In this document: positions 1-7,730 of the stretch, piece after piece | Layout of the letters: every line of letters begins with the position of its first letter | Numbering within the stretch: position 1 is the stretch's first letter | From: Succinatimonas hippei | Lineage (GTDB): Bacteria; Pseudomonadota; Gammaproteobacteria; Enterobacterales; Succinivibrionaceae | Length of the DNA: 46,683 nucleotides | Assembly (NCBI GenBank): GCA_004557545.1 | Contig: SFGV01000009.1 | Span: 1-46,683 of the forward strand | Reading direction: 5' to 3' | The notes under the pieces: generated by a model | What the model was told of the DNA's origin: nothing | The model's database searches: none | What the model saw: the letters and a program-made list of their open reading frames with translations, nothing else | Translations under genes and position numbers: made by a program

Positions 1-72
1 ACAGAAGTGAAACACAGCCGCGCCCATGGTAGTGCAACGTACGTTTGCGCGAGAGCAGGTCACTGCCAGGCT
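1..72 (+). rRNA. rrf: 5S ribosomal RNA, 3' part (cut by window edge)
   Basis: The first 72 bases match the 3' portion of a gammaproteobacterial 5S rRNA. They contain the CAGAAGTGAAAC block, a GATGGTAGT-like block (CATGGTAGTG), GCGAGAG near base 50, and the closing ACTGCCAGGC that pairs with the 5' end of the molecule. The 5' part lies outside the window. A hairpin terminator follows about 15 bases later, so this is the distal end of an rRNA operon read on the plus strand. Confidence 0.9.
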
Positions 73-86
73 TCCTATTCATAAAG

Positions 87-117
87 AACCGCAATTCAGT
101 TGAGTTGCGGTTTTTTT
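87..117 (+). terminator. rRNA operon terminator
   Basis: AACCGCAA (87-94) pairs with TTGCGGTT (105-112) around a 10-base loop and runs into a T-tract. It sits directly after the 5S rRNA 3' end, as expected for intrinsic termination of an rrn operon. Confidence 0.85.
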
Positions 118-406
118 ATGTCCTGGATCTGTGTTTAGAGCATTTCTTATGGGCGTGTCTTTCTATGCTCTTCCCTGGATCGTTCCTGAACTCATTGCTG
201 ATATGGCAATATCTTATACTTGTTTCATTCGTATGGCAGGCTATGACTCTGCCCCTGATCCTTGCGAGTGGGTAAGGTAACGGACGTTATATTATACGTA
301 TTCAGCGTTATACTCTCGATATGGATTAAATAATCGTCTATTAGTCTTTATTGTTCATTTTTAAAGTATAATAAAGATCTCAGATGGGGCAGAGGAGACT
401 CTACAA
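118..406 (+). promoter_or_regulatory. AT-rich upstream region of the Y-family polymerase
   Basis: No convincing gene lies between the rrn terminator and base 407. A TATAAT hexamer at 367-372 could be the -10 of the polymerase gene, but no good -35 is visible. The heptamer CGTTATA occurs at 285-291 and 306-312, exactly 21 bases apart (two helical turns), which could be a regulator site. I see no LexA-type CTGT-N8-ACAG box. AGGAG at 393-397 is the ribosome binding site for the ATG at 407. Confidence 0.35.
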
Positions 407-1930
407 ATGGACGAAACTGGACACGTATACATAGCGATCGATCTAAAGTCGTTCTATGCCAGTGTAGAGTGCGTTGAGCGCGGTATCGATCCTCTTGACG
501 CTAATCTCGTTGTGGCTGATACCTCACGCTCTGATAAAACTATTTGCCTTGCGGTTTCTCCCGCGTTAAAAGCCAGAGGAGTTCCATCGCGCCCGAGGCT
601 TTTTGAGGTACTTGAGAAGGTAAAGGCTTTAAACGCTGAGCGCAGGGCAAAGCACGAGATCACCGGTAAATCATGGTCTGACTCTGAATTGAACAGCCAT
701 CCTGAATTCGCGGTATCGTTTATCGCCGCGACTCCGCGAATGAGTAAATACATTGAGTACAGCTCAAAGGTGATTTCGGTCTACCTTAAATATGTCGCGC
801 CGGAGGATCTTGATGTTTATTCAATAGATGAGGTATTTATCGACGCGACATCGTACCTTAAAACCTACTCACTAAGCGCCTATGAATTTGCCATGACCAT
901 GATAAGAGATGTGCTGGCGACTACCGGAGTCACTGCTACCGCGGGCATAGGTACAAATCTTTATCTTGCGAAGATCGCCATGGATATCGTAGCCAAGCAT
1001 CAGAAGGCTGATCAGGATGGCGTTCGCATCGCTGAGTTGGATGAAGCGTTATACCGCAGACTGATGTGGACTCACGAGCCGATCACCGACTTCTGGAGAG
1101 TAGGCTCTGGTATAGCCGAAAGACTTTACTCAGTGGGGCTAAAGACCATGGGCGATATAGCAAGATGCTCGGAGGGTGATCCCAGATCATTTTACAATGA
1201 GGCTCTGCTTTACTCTTTATTCGGGGTCAACGCTGAGCTACTTATTGATCATGCCTGGGGCTGGGAAGGCACAACCATGGCGGATATAAAGGCTATTAAA
1301 CCTCGTCGTAAAAGCCTTGGAGTGGGACAGGTGTTACAAAGACCATATCCTTATGATCAGGCGCATCTTGCGGTCTGGGAAATGGCGGAGCAACTATCGC
1401 TTGATCTGGTGGCAAAAGGGTATGCTGCGTCCAAAGCGGTGTTAACAGTAGGTTATGACGCTGGTAATCTTAAAGATCCCAAAAAGGCGTATTCCTACAG
1501 GGGACAGGTCAAAATTGATTATGTCGGAAGGGCAATTCCGGTTCATGCCCGTGGAACTATTTCGTTTTGCCGCTGTACCTCCTCAACGCGGATCATCACA
1601 AAAAAGGTAACTGAGCTTTTTGACAGGATCGTCAACCATTCTTTCACGGTAAGAAGACTTTGCGTTACAGCCATCGGTCTTGAACGCGAGAGTGAGATCG
1701 TAAATGGAGGAGCGGAGCCGTTTCAAACCGATCTTTTTGTGCCATATCCGGATCAGCTGGAAAAGCAGCATAAGGAGGAGCAGATGCTGGAGCGGGAGCA
1801 CAAAGTGCAGGAAGCTCTGCTTTCCATAAAATCACGACATGGGAAAAACGCCGTATTCAGGGGAGCGGATCTTGAAGAAGGGGCAACCACTCTTGAACGG
1901 AATAACCAGATTGGAGGACACCGGGCATGA
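407..1930 (+). CDS. Y-family DNA polymerase (UmuC/UvrX type)
   Basis: Predicted translesion DNA polymerase of 507 residues that would copy past damaged bases in the cytoplasm. The N-terminal metal motif IDLKSFYASVE carries Asp12 with the FYA steric residues. The catalytic palm motif YSIDEVFID places Asp141 and Glu142. TAGIGTNLYLAKIAMDI is the conserved helix after the palm, and helix-hairpin-helix and little-finger regions follow. The start is supported by AGGAG nine bases upstream. The long linker with HEITGKSWSDSEL and the WAWGWE-like region (HAWGWEG) are typical of polymerases common in Clostridia and their mobile elements, not of enterobacterial UmuC or DinB. The stop overlaps the start of the YolD-like gene by four bases, so the two are translationally coupled. 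No UmuD-like gene is nearby. Horizontal acquisition from Firmicutes is my inference; the polymerase assignment is firm. Confidence 0.9.
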   Translation: MDETGHVYIAIDLKSFYASVECVERGIDPLDANLVVADTSRSDKTICLAVSPALKARGVPSRPRLFEVLEKVKALNAERRAKHEITGKSWSDSELNSHPEFAVSFIAATPRMSKYIEYSSKVISVYLKYVAPEDLDVYSIDEVFIDATSYLKTYSLSAYEFAMTMIRDVLATTGVTATAGIGTNLYLAKIAMDIVAKHQKADQDGVRIAELDEALYRRLMWTHEPITDFWRVGSGIAERLYSVGLKTMGDIARCSEGDPRSFYNEALLYSLFGVNAELLIDHAWGWEGTTMADIKAIKPRRKSLGVGQVLQRPYPYDQAHLAVWEMAEQLSLDLVAKGYAASKAVLTVGYDAGNLKDPKKAYSYRGQVKIDYVGRAIPVHARGTISFCRCTSSTRIITKKVTELFDRIVNHSFTVRRLCVTAIGLERESEIVNGGAEPFQTDLFVPYPDQLEKQHKEEQMLEREHKVQEALLSIKSRHGKNAVFRGADLEEGATTLERNNQIGGHRA

Positions 1931-2370
1931 GAGCGGGACCACAGGGACCGGCTGATTACAGCGACATAATCAATCACCAGAGACATGTCTCAAAGCGTTT
2001 TGCCCACATGTCGGCAACAGACAGAGCCGCTCAGTTTTTGCCTTTTGACGCGCTCTCGGGCTTTGATGACTCGATAAAGGAGACAGCGCGTCTTACTGAT
2101 GAGCGCAGGGCTTTGGGTGAAGGGGAGTTAAATACATTAAATGCCCGTATGGCTTTTATCCTGAATCAGGGATTACCATCAGATGAGATTGAGCTTACGG
2201 TTTTTGTAAACGATCTGAAAAAAAGTGGAGGCTGTTTTAAGGTGATTCGAGGAAGGATCAAAAAAATCAGTCTTCCGGACGGATTTATCGTTATGGATGA
2301 CTGTAGCAGCGTAAGTATCTCTGATATTTGTTATATAGAATCTGAGATATTTGACGCGGCCGGGATCTGA
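1927..2370 (+). CDS. YolD-like protein, partner of the Y-family polymerase
   Basis: A 147-residue cytoplasmic protein resembling the YolD-like family. MSATDRAAQFLPFDALSGFD near residues 28-47 followed by a helical Thr/Asp/Glu/Arg segment, and then FVNDLKKSGGCFKVIRGRI with alternating beta strands in the C-terminal half, match the family layout. YolD-like proteins are frequently encoded next to UvrX/YqjW-type polymerases in Firmicutes. One idea is that they act as the accessory subunit that UmuD' is elsewhere, but that role is not firmly established. The ATGA overlap with the polymerase stop (1927-1930) shows coupling. A strong bidirectional terminator follows at 2384-2423, so this is a two-gene operon. 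Confidence 0.75.
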   Translation: MRAGPQGPADYSDIINHQRHVSKRFAHMSATDRAAQFLPFDALSGFDDSIKETARLTDERRALGEGELNTLNARMAFILNQGLPSDEIELTVFVNDLKKSGGCFKVIRGRIKKISLPDGFIVMDDCSSVSISDICYIESEIFDAAGI

Positions 2371-2383
2371 CGAAAAAACAAAG

Positions 2384-2423
2384 AGGCGGGACTCTCATGA
2401 AATTCGGGTCCCGCCTTTTTTTT
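2384..2423. terminator. bidirectional terminator between yolD-like gene and trxA
   Basis: AGGCGGGAC (2384-2392) pairs with GTCCCGCCT (2408-2416), followed by eight Ts on the plus strand. On the minus strand the same stem is followed by a T-rich tract, so it can also end the trxA transcript. Confidence 0.85.
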
Positions 2424-2440
2424 GGATTGAATGATGCGTA

Positions 2441-2764
2441 TTAGTTTGCCGCGTTATCGATAAACTGTTTAAGCTCTTCCTTTCCAAGGGCTCCGACCTG
2501 ACGGGCTACCGCTTCGCCGCCTTTGAAAACTATAAGGGTCGGGATGCTCATCACGCCAAACTTTGCGGCCAGATCCGAAGCTTCGTCAACATTTACCTTG
2601 CAGAATTTGACGTTATCCATCTCCCCTGACAGCTCATCTACTATCGGGCTTACCATGCGGCAGGGACCGCACCAGGTTGCCCAGAAGTCGACTAATACGG
2701 GTTTGGGGCTGTTGACAACCTCGTCATCGAAATTCACGCCTGTCAGTTCAGTGATGTTAGACAT
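2441..2764 (-). CDS. trxA: thioredoxin
   Basis: Cytosolic thioredoxin of 107 residues that reduces disulfides using electrons from thioredoxin reductase. The active site WCGPC is at residues 31-35, the FWATW lead-in is intact, and the cis-proline is Pro75 in SIPT. I chose the ATG at 2764 because GAGGA lies about seven bases before it; an in-frame GTG four codons earlier would put that site inside the gene. The length matches E. coli TrxA (109). The gene lies 49 bp downstream of the FrnE-like oxidoreductase on the same strand and probably shares its transcript, which would place this thioredoxin under HxlR control. That is unusual for a housekeeping trxA and may mean it is a second, stress-type thioredoxin. 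Confidence 0.93.
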   Translation of the reverse strand: MSNITELTGVNFDDEVVNSPKPVLVDFWATWCGPCRMVSPIVDELSGEMDNVKFCKVNVDEASDLAAKFGVMSIPTLIVFKGGEAVARQVGALGKEELKQFIDNAAN

Positions 2765-2813
2765 AAGTTTCCTCACATTTTATTATTCAATATTTATGTT
2801 TATCCGCATTCAC

Positions 2814-3497
2814 TCATTTGCCGAGGATGCGGTCAAAGATCTCTGCCCACTTGGATGAGGATACATAACCCTCAACTGAGTAGTTGCTGTTGACAATGAA
2901 ATTGGGCACATCATCGCGACCGGTGTCGCGGCACATGCTTTCACGATCCTCAAGCTCTTTGATCCTCTTTGGGTCGCGGGTGTACTCTGACACTTTATCA
3001 GGATCAAGACCGATTTTCTCAAGGACTTTTCCAACTTCTTTTTCGGAGCTGACATTTATATCCCGCCTGAATATAGCGTCCCACATCGCAAAAGCGTACT
3101 CATGGGCCTTGCCTTTCTCAACAGCGTAGGCCTCGGCGAGAATGGCGTTTTTGGTGTTTGGCAGAATTGTCGGGCAGCGTATTCCCAGATCGCGTATTTT
3201 TGAGATCTTGACGATGGCTCTCGGCATATGCGGAGCCATTGGAGAATCCTCAAATTTCATACCCTCAGGCGGGACCTGTGGGAATAGCTCGATACCAAGA
3301 TGATTTAATTTGAAATCGTACTTCCCTTTTAACTCATCAAGCTCTGTGGCGCCAAGCAGACACCACGGGCAGATGAAGTCTGAAAACATATCAATGCTGA
3401 TCGTGGAGTTCTTTTTAGCTGTTCCGTCAGGCTTGCGATGATCCGCAAGCGAGCAGCCGTTATTTCCGCAGGTCATTCCTTTTGCGATGGTTTCCAT
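2814..3497 (-). CDS. FrnE/DsbA-family cytoplasmic oxidoreductase
   Basis: A 227-residue thioredoxin-fold protein of the DSBA-like family (FrnE subgroup). DMFSDFICPWCLLGA places the redox motif CPWC at residues 43-46 after the first strand. A long helical insertion follows, and a Val-Pro pair near residue 198 (DDVPNFIV) supplies the cis-proline strand. There is no signal peptide, so it should act in the cytoplasm on disulfides or thiol adducts. The N-terminal extension carries two extra cysteines (Cys10, Cys15). The ATG at 3497 has GGGAG upstream. The gene is divergent from an HxlR regulator, with palindromes between the promoters, and trxA follows on the same strand. The natural reading is a thiol-stress operon. 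The exact substrate cannot be told from sequence. Confidence 0.82.
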   Translation of the reverse strand: METIAKGMTCGNNGCSLADHRKPDGTAKKNSTISIDMFSDFICPWCLLGATELDELKGKYDFKLNHLGIELFPQVPPEGMKFEDSPMAPHMPRAIVKISKIRDLGIRCPTILPNTKNAILAEAYAVEKGKAHEYAFAMWDAIFRRDINVSSEKEVGKVLEKIGLDPDKVSEYTRDPKRIKELEDRESMCRDTGRDDVPNFIVNSNYSVEGYVSSSKWAEIFDRILGK

Positions 3498-3544
3498 ATT
3501 GGCTCCCTATACTTGATCCTTGACTGCCTACAAATTAAAGTACT

Positions 3545-3595
3545 TATATAATACTTGCAAGTACTGGCAACAATGATATGTACTATATTAAAGTA
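3545..3595. promoter_or_regulatory. divergent promoter/operator region of the frnE-like and hxlR genes
   Basis: On the minus strand TTGTTG (3568-3573) and TATATA (3545-3550), 17 bases apart, form a likely promoter for the frnE-like gene. The spacer holds a perfect 12-bp palindrome, TACTTGCAAGTA (3552-3563). A second site, TACT-N7-AGTA (3581-3584 and 3592-3595), has the spacing I recall for the operator of the HxlR-family redox repressor YodB. AAGTACTT at 3538-3545 is a further 8-bp palindrome. A repressor bound in the spacer would block polymerase directly. Confidence 0.6.
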
Positions 3596-3645
3596 TATAT
3601 AGATTGATATTAAAGAATTTTATATAAAAGAGAAAAATTATTGCT

Positions 3646-4047
3646 ATGGCAGGATGTGATGAAGAACCGTTAAATGAAAATAAAACGCCGCTGGATACAC
3701 GGCCTGCCAAAGCAGGCTTTGACTGCGGTGAGGTGATCGGGCAAACCGGCTTTGCCTATACCATGTCGGTTATCTCTGGTAAATACAGGCTACACATCCT
3801 TTACTGCCTTATGGGGCACGGAGTAGTGCGCTTTAACCAGATGCGGCGCTTTCTCGGGGGAATAACCTTCAGGACTCTGAGCTCCTCATTAAAGAGTCTG
3901 GAGGCCGATGGCCTTATCGTACGCAAGGAATATCCCCAGGTTCCTCCAAAGGTAGAGTATTCGCTAACCCCAAGAGGAATGTCGCTAAAACCTGTGTTAG
4001 TCGAGCTTTGCCGGTGGGGCAGCGTCCACAGGAACGAAAGGATGTGA
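3646..4047 (+). CDS. HxlR-family transcriptional regulator
   Basis: A 133-residue MarR-like winged-helix regulator of the HxlR family. ISGKYRLHILYCLM (residues 43-56) is the hallmark first helix (GKW-type, here GKY), residues 62-90 form the recognition helices, and the wing is VEYSLTPRG. Cys27, just before the helix, sits where YodB/HypR-type members carry the cysteine that senses quinones, aldehydes or disulfide stress; Cys4, Cys54 and Cys122 are also present. It is divergent from the FrnE-like/TrxA pair and palindromes lie between, so it likely represses that operon and itself. Its ribosome binding site is weak. The last 51 bases overlap the 3' end of the convergent helicase gene. Confidence 0.88.
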   Translation: MAGCDEEPLNENKTPLDTRPAKAGFDCGEVIGQTGFAYTMSVISGKYRLHILYCLMGHGVVRFNQMRRFLGGITFRTLSSSLKSLEADGLIVRKEYPQVPPKVEYSLTPRGMSLKPVLVELCRWGSVHRNERM

Positions 4048-6273
4048 AGGAGGAAGCTTCAGCTCCTTTGACAATTCAGTAAAACACCTGAGCGCGCCCT
4101 TAATATCGAGATTGCTCCAGGCATAACTCAGGCGTTTTAAAGGAGTTGAGATGTACTCGTCATGTTTATCCGTATTGAGGTTTTCAACTCTGGACGCGAG
4201 CTCGGAGCCCGGTATTTCCCCTTCATCCAGGATTGAGCGCACCGCCTGGGCAAGAGAGTCCTCAGAGGTATAGGCAAGATACAGGTGTGAACCGTCCTGA
4301 CGCCCCTTACAGTTCTTGCGGCGCAGCATCAGCAGCATGGTGCGCATGATCCTGTCACCCTTCCAGGGATATATGAACAGTGAATCAGGAGCGCGTATAA
4401 GACGTGAATGCTCAAGATCAAACCTGCGGAAAGTCATAAGTCCGCGGACGAAGTTAATGTGAGCGGTCTTATTAAGAAACTTTGGAATATCTCCTCCGCA
4501 ATAAAGCTCAAACATCGTCTCGCGCACGCGGTCATGGATCTTTCCGCCGGTTCCGCTTATAAGTAAAGGCACGGCTGAGTGAGGGTAAGGCTTCACCCCG
4601 ATAATGTGCTGGCTGTCGGAGAGAAAGGTGATCTTCCAGCCATGTCCGGCGAACAGAAAGTTCATGCCTATTTCAAGCGGTTGTGTAACCGGGATCCGGC
4701 CGATAACCTTCCCGTCGTGCTCGATAGTGAATTCAGAGGGTGTCTCAAAGGCTGAAAAGAAATTCCAGCTCGACACCAGCTCTTCTCCATCAATTCCCAG
4801 AGTGAGGGTGCCATCATTGAGCTGGGTTATGAGGTTGCTGTTTCCGAGATCATGCAGGAAGCTTGCGAAGATTTTTGGCGTGCAAAGGCTGAACGGGCCG
4901 GTGGCGCACAGCAGGGAATACAGATTCTCTGCCGAGGCGCTGCCGCGTGAGGCGATGACGGAGAGCGTTTGCTGCAGCATGGTTGAGAACGCGAATTCGC
5001 GCTCAAGCGGAGGCTCATACCAGTGATCAAGCAGCAGCTTGATTATGGCAGTTGACAGAAATGTACTCTCGCAGAGATTAAAGCTGTTGAATTGCTCGGA
5101 GTTTCTCGTGTACTCGGGAATAAAGAGTCTGAGTACCGCCATGTGATCGCGTCTGCCTGATCTTCCTAGTCTCTGACGCAGAGAGGCTACTGAAAGCGGG
5201 GCTTCCACCTGCGCGATTGAGTGAACGTCCGAGATGTCAATGCCAAGCTCCAGAGTGGCGGTGCAGATTGCGGTGGTTGGCAGACGGCCTTCTATAAGTC
5301 GTTTCTCAAGGCTTTCACGCAGATCACGTGAAAGTGAGCCGTGATGAGGGAAAAACTCGTTTGGCACGAAGTTCTTTTTTGAGAGATCCTGCAAAGCTGT
5401 CGCCAGGGTTTCGGTGAGTGAGCGCGAATTGCAGAAAACCAGATTGGCGCTTCCGCGCATCAGTCTGAAAATGTCATCGGCTATCCATTTGGATTTTGTC
5501 GTATTGTCATTTTCGTATTTTTGTGATCCGCTCTTTTCGGAATCATCAGGCTGATCGGGATCGAGATTGTAGCCGCGCAGTTGCACCGCCAGCGTGTCGC
5601 CGCGGTTTTCCCCCGTGATCACGTCACAAGGCACATTAAGACGAGGTCTTAACGATGACATGGCGGCTTTTGGATCTGAGAAAGTTGCCGAAAGCGCTAT
5701 GCGCGGGATCAGATGACCGCAAATATTGTCTATCCGGTGAAGCTGTGACTGGAGCTGATAACCGCGCTGGGTTCCCATGAAGGCATGGAACTCGTCAATG
5801 ATGATATATGAAAGATTTAAAAGAGCGCGCTTAAGCCAGAATGAGTTATTCATCAGCATTGATTCAAGCGACTCCGGGGTAGTCAGAAGCACTCCGGAAG
5901 GATCTTTCATAAGGCGTTTCTTTTTATTACTGTCAACATCACCATGCCAGGGGGTTACACAAAGTTTAAGCTCGCCTGCCATATCCTCGATACGGCGGCA
6001 TTGATCGTTTATAAGAGCCTTGAGCGGGCTGATGTAAAGAATACGTATGCCGCTCGCGTCCTTAGCGTTGGAAATTGCCGAGAGCGCGGGGAGAAAAGCG
6101 GCCTCGGTTTTACCACTGGCGGTTGACGCTGAGATGATGATGTCATGCCTGCCCTGCATTACAGGCATAATTGATTTTTTCTGAATTGGAAGCAGATCCG
6201 TCCAGCCCTTCTTGAAAACCCATTTCTGAAGGGCCGGGGCTAGTAAAGCGAAAGCAGCGTTATCTTTTTCCAT
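3997..6273 (-). CDS. brxHI: Lhr-like DEAD/DEAH-box helicase, BrxHI type
   Basis: A superfamily 2 helicase of about 758 residues. Motif I is SASTASGKTEAA (GKT near 54-56), motif Ia YISPLKALINDQ, then WHGDV, TTPESL, motif II DEFH (160-163), motif III SATF, and motif VI QRLGRSGRRD near residue 385. A long C-terminal region with Lhr-like features follows. This pattern matches BrxHI, the helicase named in type 2 BREX phage defence. The ATG at 6273 overlaps the stop of the BrxD-type ATPase (TGATG), so the two are coupled; an in-frame TTG lies one codon upstream. No pglX methylase, pglZ phosphatase or brxC is present. The helicase family is firm; a defence or genome-maintenance role is inference. 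Confidence 0.85.
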   Translation of the reverse strand: MEKDNAAFALLAPALQKWVFKKGWTDLLPIQKKSIMPVMQGRHDIIISASTASGKTEAAFLPALSAISNAKDASGIRILYISPLKALINDQCRRIEDMAGELKLCVTPWHGDVDSNKKKRLMKDPSGVLLTTPESLESMLMNNSFWLKRALLNLSYIIIDEFHAFMGTQRGYQLQSQLHRIDNICGHLIPRIALSATFSDPKAAMSSLRPRLNVPCDVITGENRGDTLAVQLRGYNLDPDQPDDSEKSGSQKYENDNTTKSKWIADDIFRLMRGSANLVFCNSRSLTETLATALQDLSKKNFVPNEFFPHHGSLSRDLRESLEKRLIEGRLPTTAICTATLELGIDISDVHSIAQVEAPLSVASLRQRLGRSGRRDHMAVLRLFIPEYTRNSEQFNSFNLCESTFLSTAIIKLLLDHWYEPPLEREFAFSTMLQQTLSVIASRGSASAENLYSLLCATGPFSLCTPKIFASFLHDLGNSNLITQLNDGTLTLGIDGEELVSSWNFFSAFETPSEFTIEHDGKVIGRIPVTQPLEIGMNFLFAGHGWKITFLSDSQHIIGVKPYPHSAVPLLISGTGGKIHDRVRETMFELYCGGDIPKFLNKTAHINFVRGLMTFRRFDLEHSRLIRAPDSLFIYPWKGDRIMRTMLLMLRRKNCKGRQDGSHLYLAYTSEDSLAQAVRSILDEGEIPGSELASRVENLNTDKHDEYISTPLKRLSYAWSNLDIKGALRCFTELSKELKLPPSHPFVPVDAAPPAKLD

Positions 6274-7619
6274 CAAAGCTTAAAGTTTGTGAGCTCATCG
6301 TCATCATCAACAGTCTGAGCGTTACCATTATCCTCAGAAACCGACTGCTCTTCGGTGGTCACCAGAGGAGTGTCATCTGCCTTTTCAGCGCTCACGGAGA
6401 GTGAGCCAATCAGTGACTGCCATTTGAGATCAGGGTTTTGCTCGATTACTGAGAGCAGATCGACAAAAGCCTTGATCGTGTTGCGCGGGGTCCTGAAGTA
6501 TGCGTCACCAATTTTTTCAGAGCAGTGCTTGAGAAAAGCGGTAAGAGCCTCATCCGGAACCAGGTATTTTTGCGGATCACCTGAGGCAAATACATTCCTT
6601 ATGTTGCACAGAAGCACGTATATTTCCTCAGGAGAGAGGTTTTTGAGTAGAAGCACCGGGCTGTGGTAGTCCACAACCCCGGCGATCTGCGCGAAGGTAT
6701 TCTCAGAAAGACGTGAGTGCAGAGCCTCATAACTGTAGAGTCCTTTGCGGGGATCCATAAGAAACTCCGGCGTACCGCCCATTAAGAAACCGATCCGTTC
6801 GGCGCTTCCCTGCAGGCAGTCATTGAGAATACGCAGGATCTGCTCGTAATTGGCGCTGCGCGCCACTCTGGAGGGCAGTTTGAAAAGGTTAACCATTTCA
6901 TCAAGATTTATGAGAAGACCTTTGTATCCTGCCTGACAGACAAAGCGGGAGAGCAATTTTAAGTGGTCGTATACATTGCTGTCATCGACTATGGCTCTGA
7001 CTCCCAGATCACGTTTGGCGTCCGTGCGGGTCTGATACTCTCCTCTGAGATAGCGTACAGCGGAGTTCTTAAGAGCGTCGTCACCATCACTGTATCCTTT
7101 CCAGTACTTGGAAATAACCTCAGCGAAATCATAGCCGTCAACCAGCTCTGAGAGTGAGTCAAGCCGTTCTTTGATCACGTCACCGGTATCCCGTCCGCAG
7201 CTTTGAGCGACGCGTCTCTGCTCGCTGATGAATTTTTCTATAAGCGGAACCATGGCGTTGCCTTCGGGGTGGGCACGGGTTGCCAGATTTCTTGTCAGCT
7301 CCTTATAAAGGGAGCGGGCCTGGCCCCCGGTGGCGCAGAGCCTGCGTTCAGGAGAGAGATCGGCATTCATGACTACCAGATTTTTTTGCAGGGCTATGTA
7401 GCGTACCAGCTGCAGGAAGAAGCTTTTTCCAGCGCCAAAGTCTCCGATGATCAGGCGAAAGCAGCTTCCGCCATCGCAGATGCCGTCAAGATCCTCGATC
7501 AGGGCTTTGATTTCCTCGGCTCTGCCGACCTGAATGTGTTCCAGACCGACCCTTGGGGTGACACCAGCCCTGAGGGACTGGATAATGGCGCTGCGTTCGC
7601 GCGGCCTGATCACGTTCAT
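6273..7619 (-). CDS. brxD: BrxD-type P-loop ATPase (BrxC/BrxD family, former DUF2791)
   Basis: A 448-residue AAA-like ATPase. Walker A is GDFGAGKSFF (Lys65), Walker B is LLINLDEM (Asp240, Glu241), and GGTPEFLMDPRKGLYSYEAL (281-300) is the sensor region typical of the BrxC/BrxD family. The last 40 residues are an acidic, probably disordered tail. ATG 7619 has AAGGAG six bases upstream. It is coupled to the helicase by a TGATG overlap and has its own likely promoter. BrxD and BrxHI belong to type 2 BREX loci. From memory, the same pair is also found outside BREX, often with a TerB-N-domain protein. Neither BREX core genes nor a TerB protein lies here, so it is an orphan two-gene cassette. Function is open: phage defence and DNA repair are both plausible. 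Confidence 0.82.
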   Translation of the reverse strand: MNVIRPRERSAIIQSLRAGVTPRVGLEHIQVGRAEEIKALIEDLDGICDGGSCFRLIIGDFGAGKSFFLQLVRYIALQKNLVVMNADLSPERRLCATGGQARSLYKELTRNLATRAHPEGNAMVPLIEKFISEQRRVAQSCGRDTGDVIKERLDSLSELVDGYDFAEVISKYWKGYSDGDDALKNSAVRYLRGEYQTRTDAKRDLGVRAIVDDSNVYDHLKLLSRFVCQAGYKGLLINLDEMVNLFKLPSRVARSANYEQILRILNDCLQGSAERIGFLMGGTPEFLMDPRKGLYSYEALHSRLSENTFAQIAGVVDYHSPVLLLKNLSPEEIYVLLCNIRNVFASGDPQKYLVPDEALTAFLKHCSEKIGDAYFRTPRNTIKAFVDLLSVIEQNPDLKWQSLIGSLSVSAEKADDTPLVTTEEQSVSEDNGNAQTVDDDDELTNFKL

Positions 7620-7663
7620 TGGAAGCTCCTTGATATAGTCAGAAAAAAATCAGCCAGCTGACA

Positions 7664-7692
7664 AGTATAGCGCCAGCTTTTTCGCTGTTTAA
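7664..7692 (-). promoter_or_regulatory. candidate promoter of the brxD-brxHI cassette
   Basis: On the minus strand TTAAAC (7687-7692) and TATACT (7664-7669) are separated by 17 bases, 45 bases ahead of the brxD start. The heptamer AGCTGGC occurs on both sides of the -10, in direct orientation with a 19-base period, which could be a control element. An own promoter makes the pair independent of prmA. Confidence 0.4.
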
Positions 7693-7730
7693 GCCCTATC
7701 GACGGAATGGTACAAAAAACAGCATAGGAA

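Noticed and set aside
45..275. 76-residue frame at the window start
   Set aside because: It begins inside the 5S rRNA and runs through the rRNA terminator; composition is not protein-like and there is no ribosome binding site.
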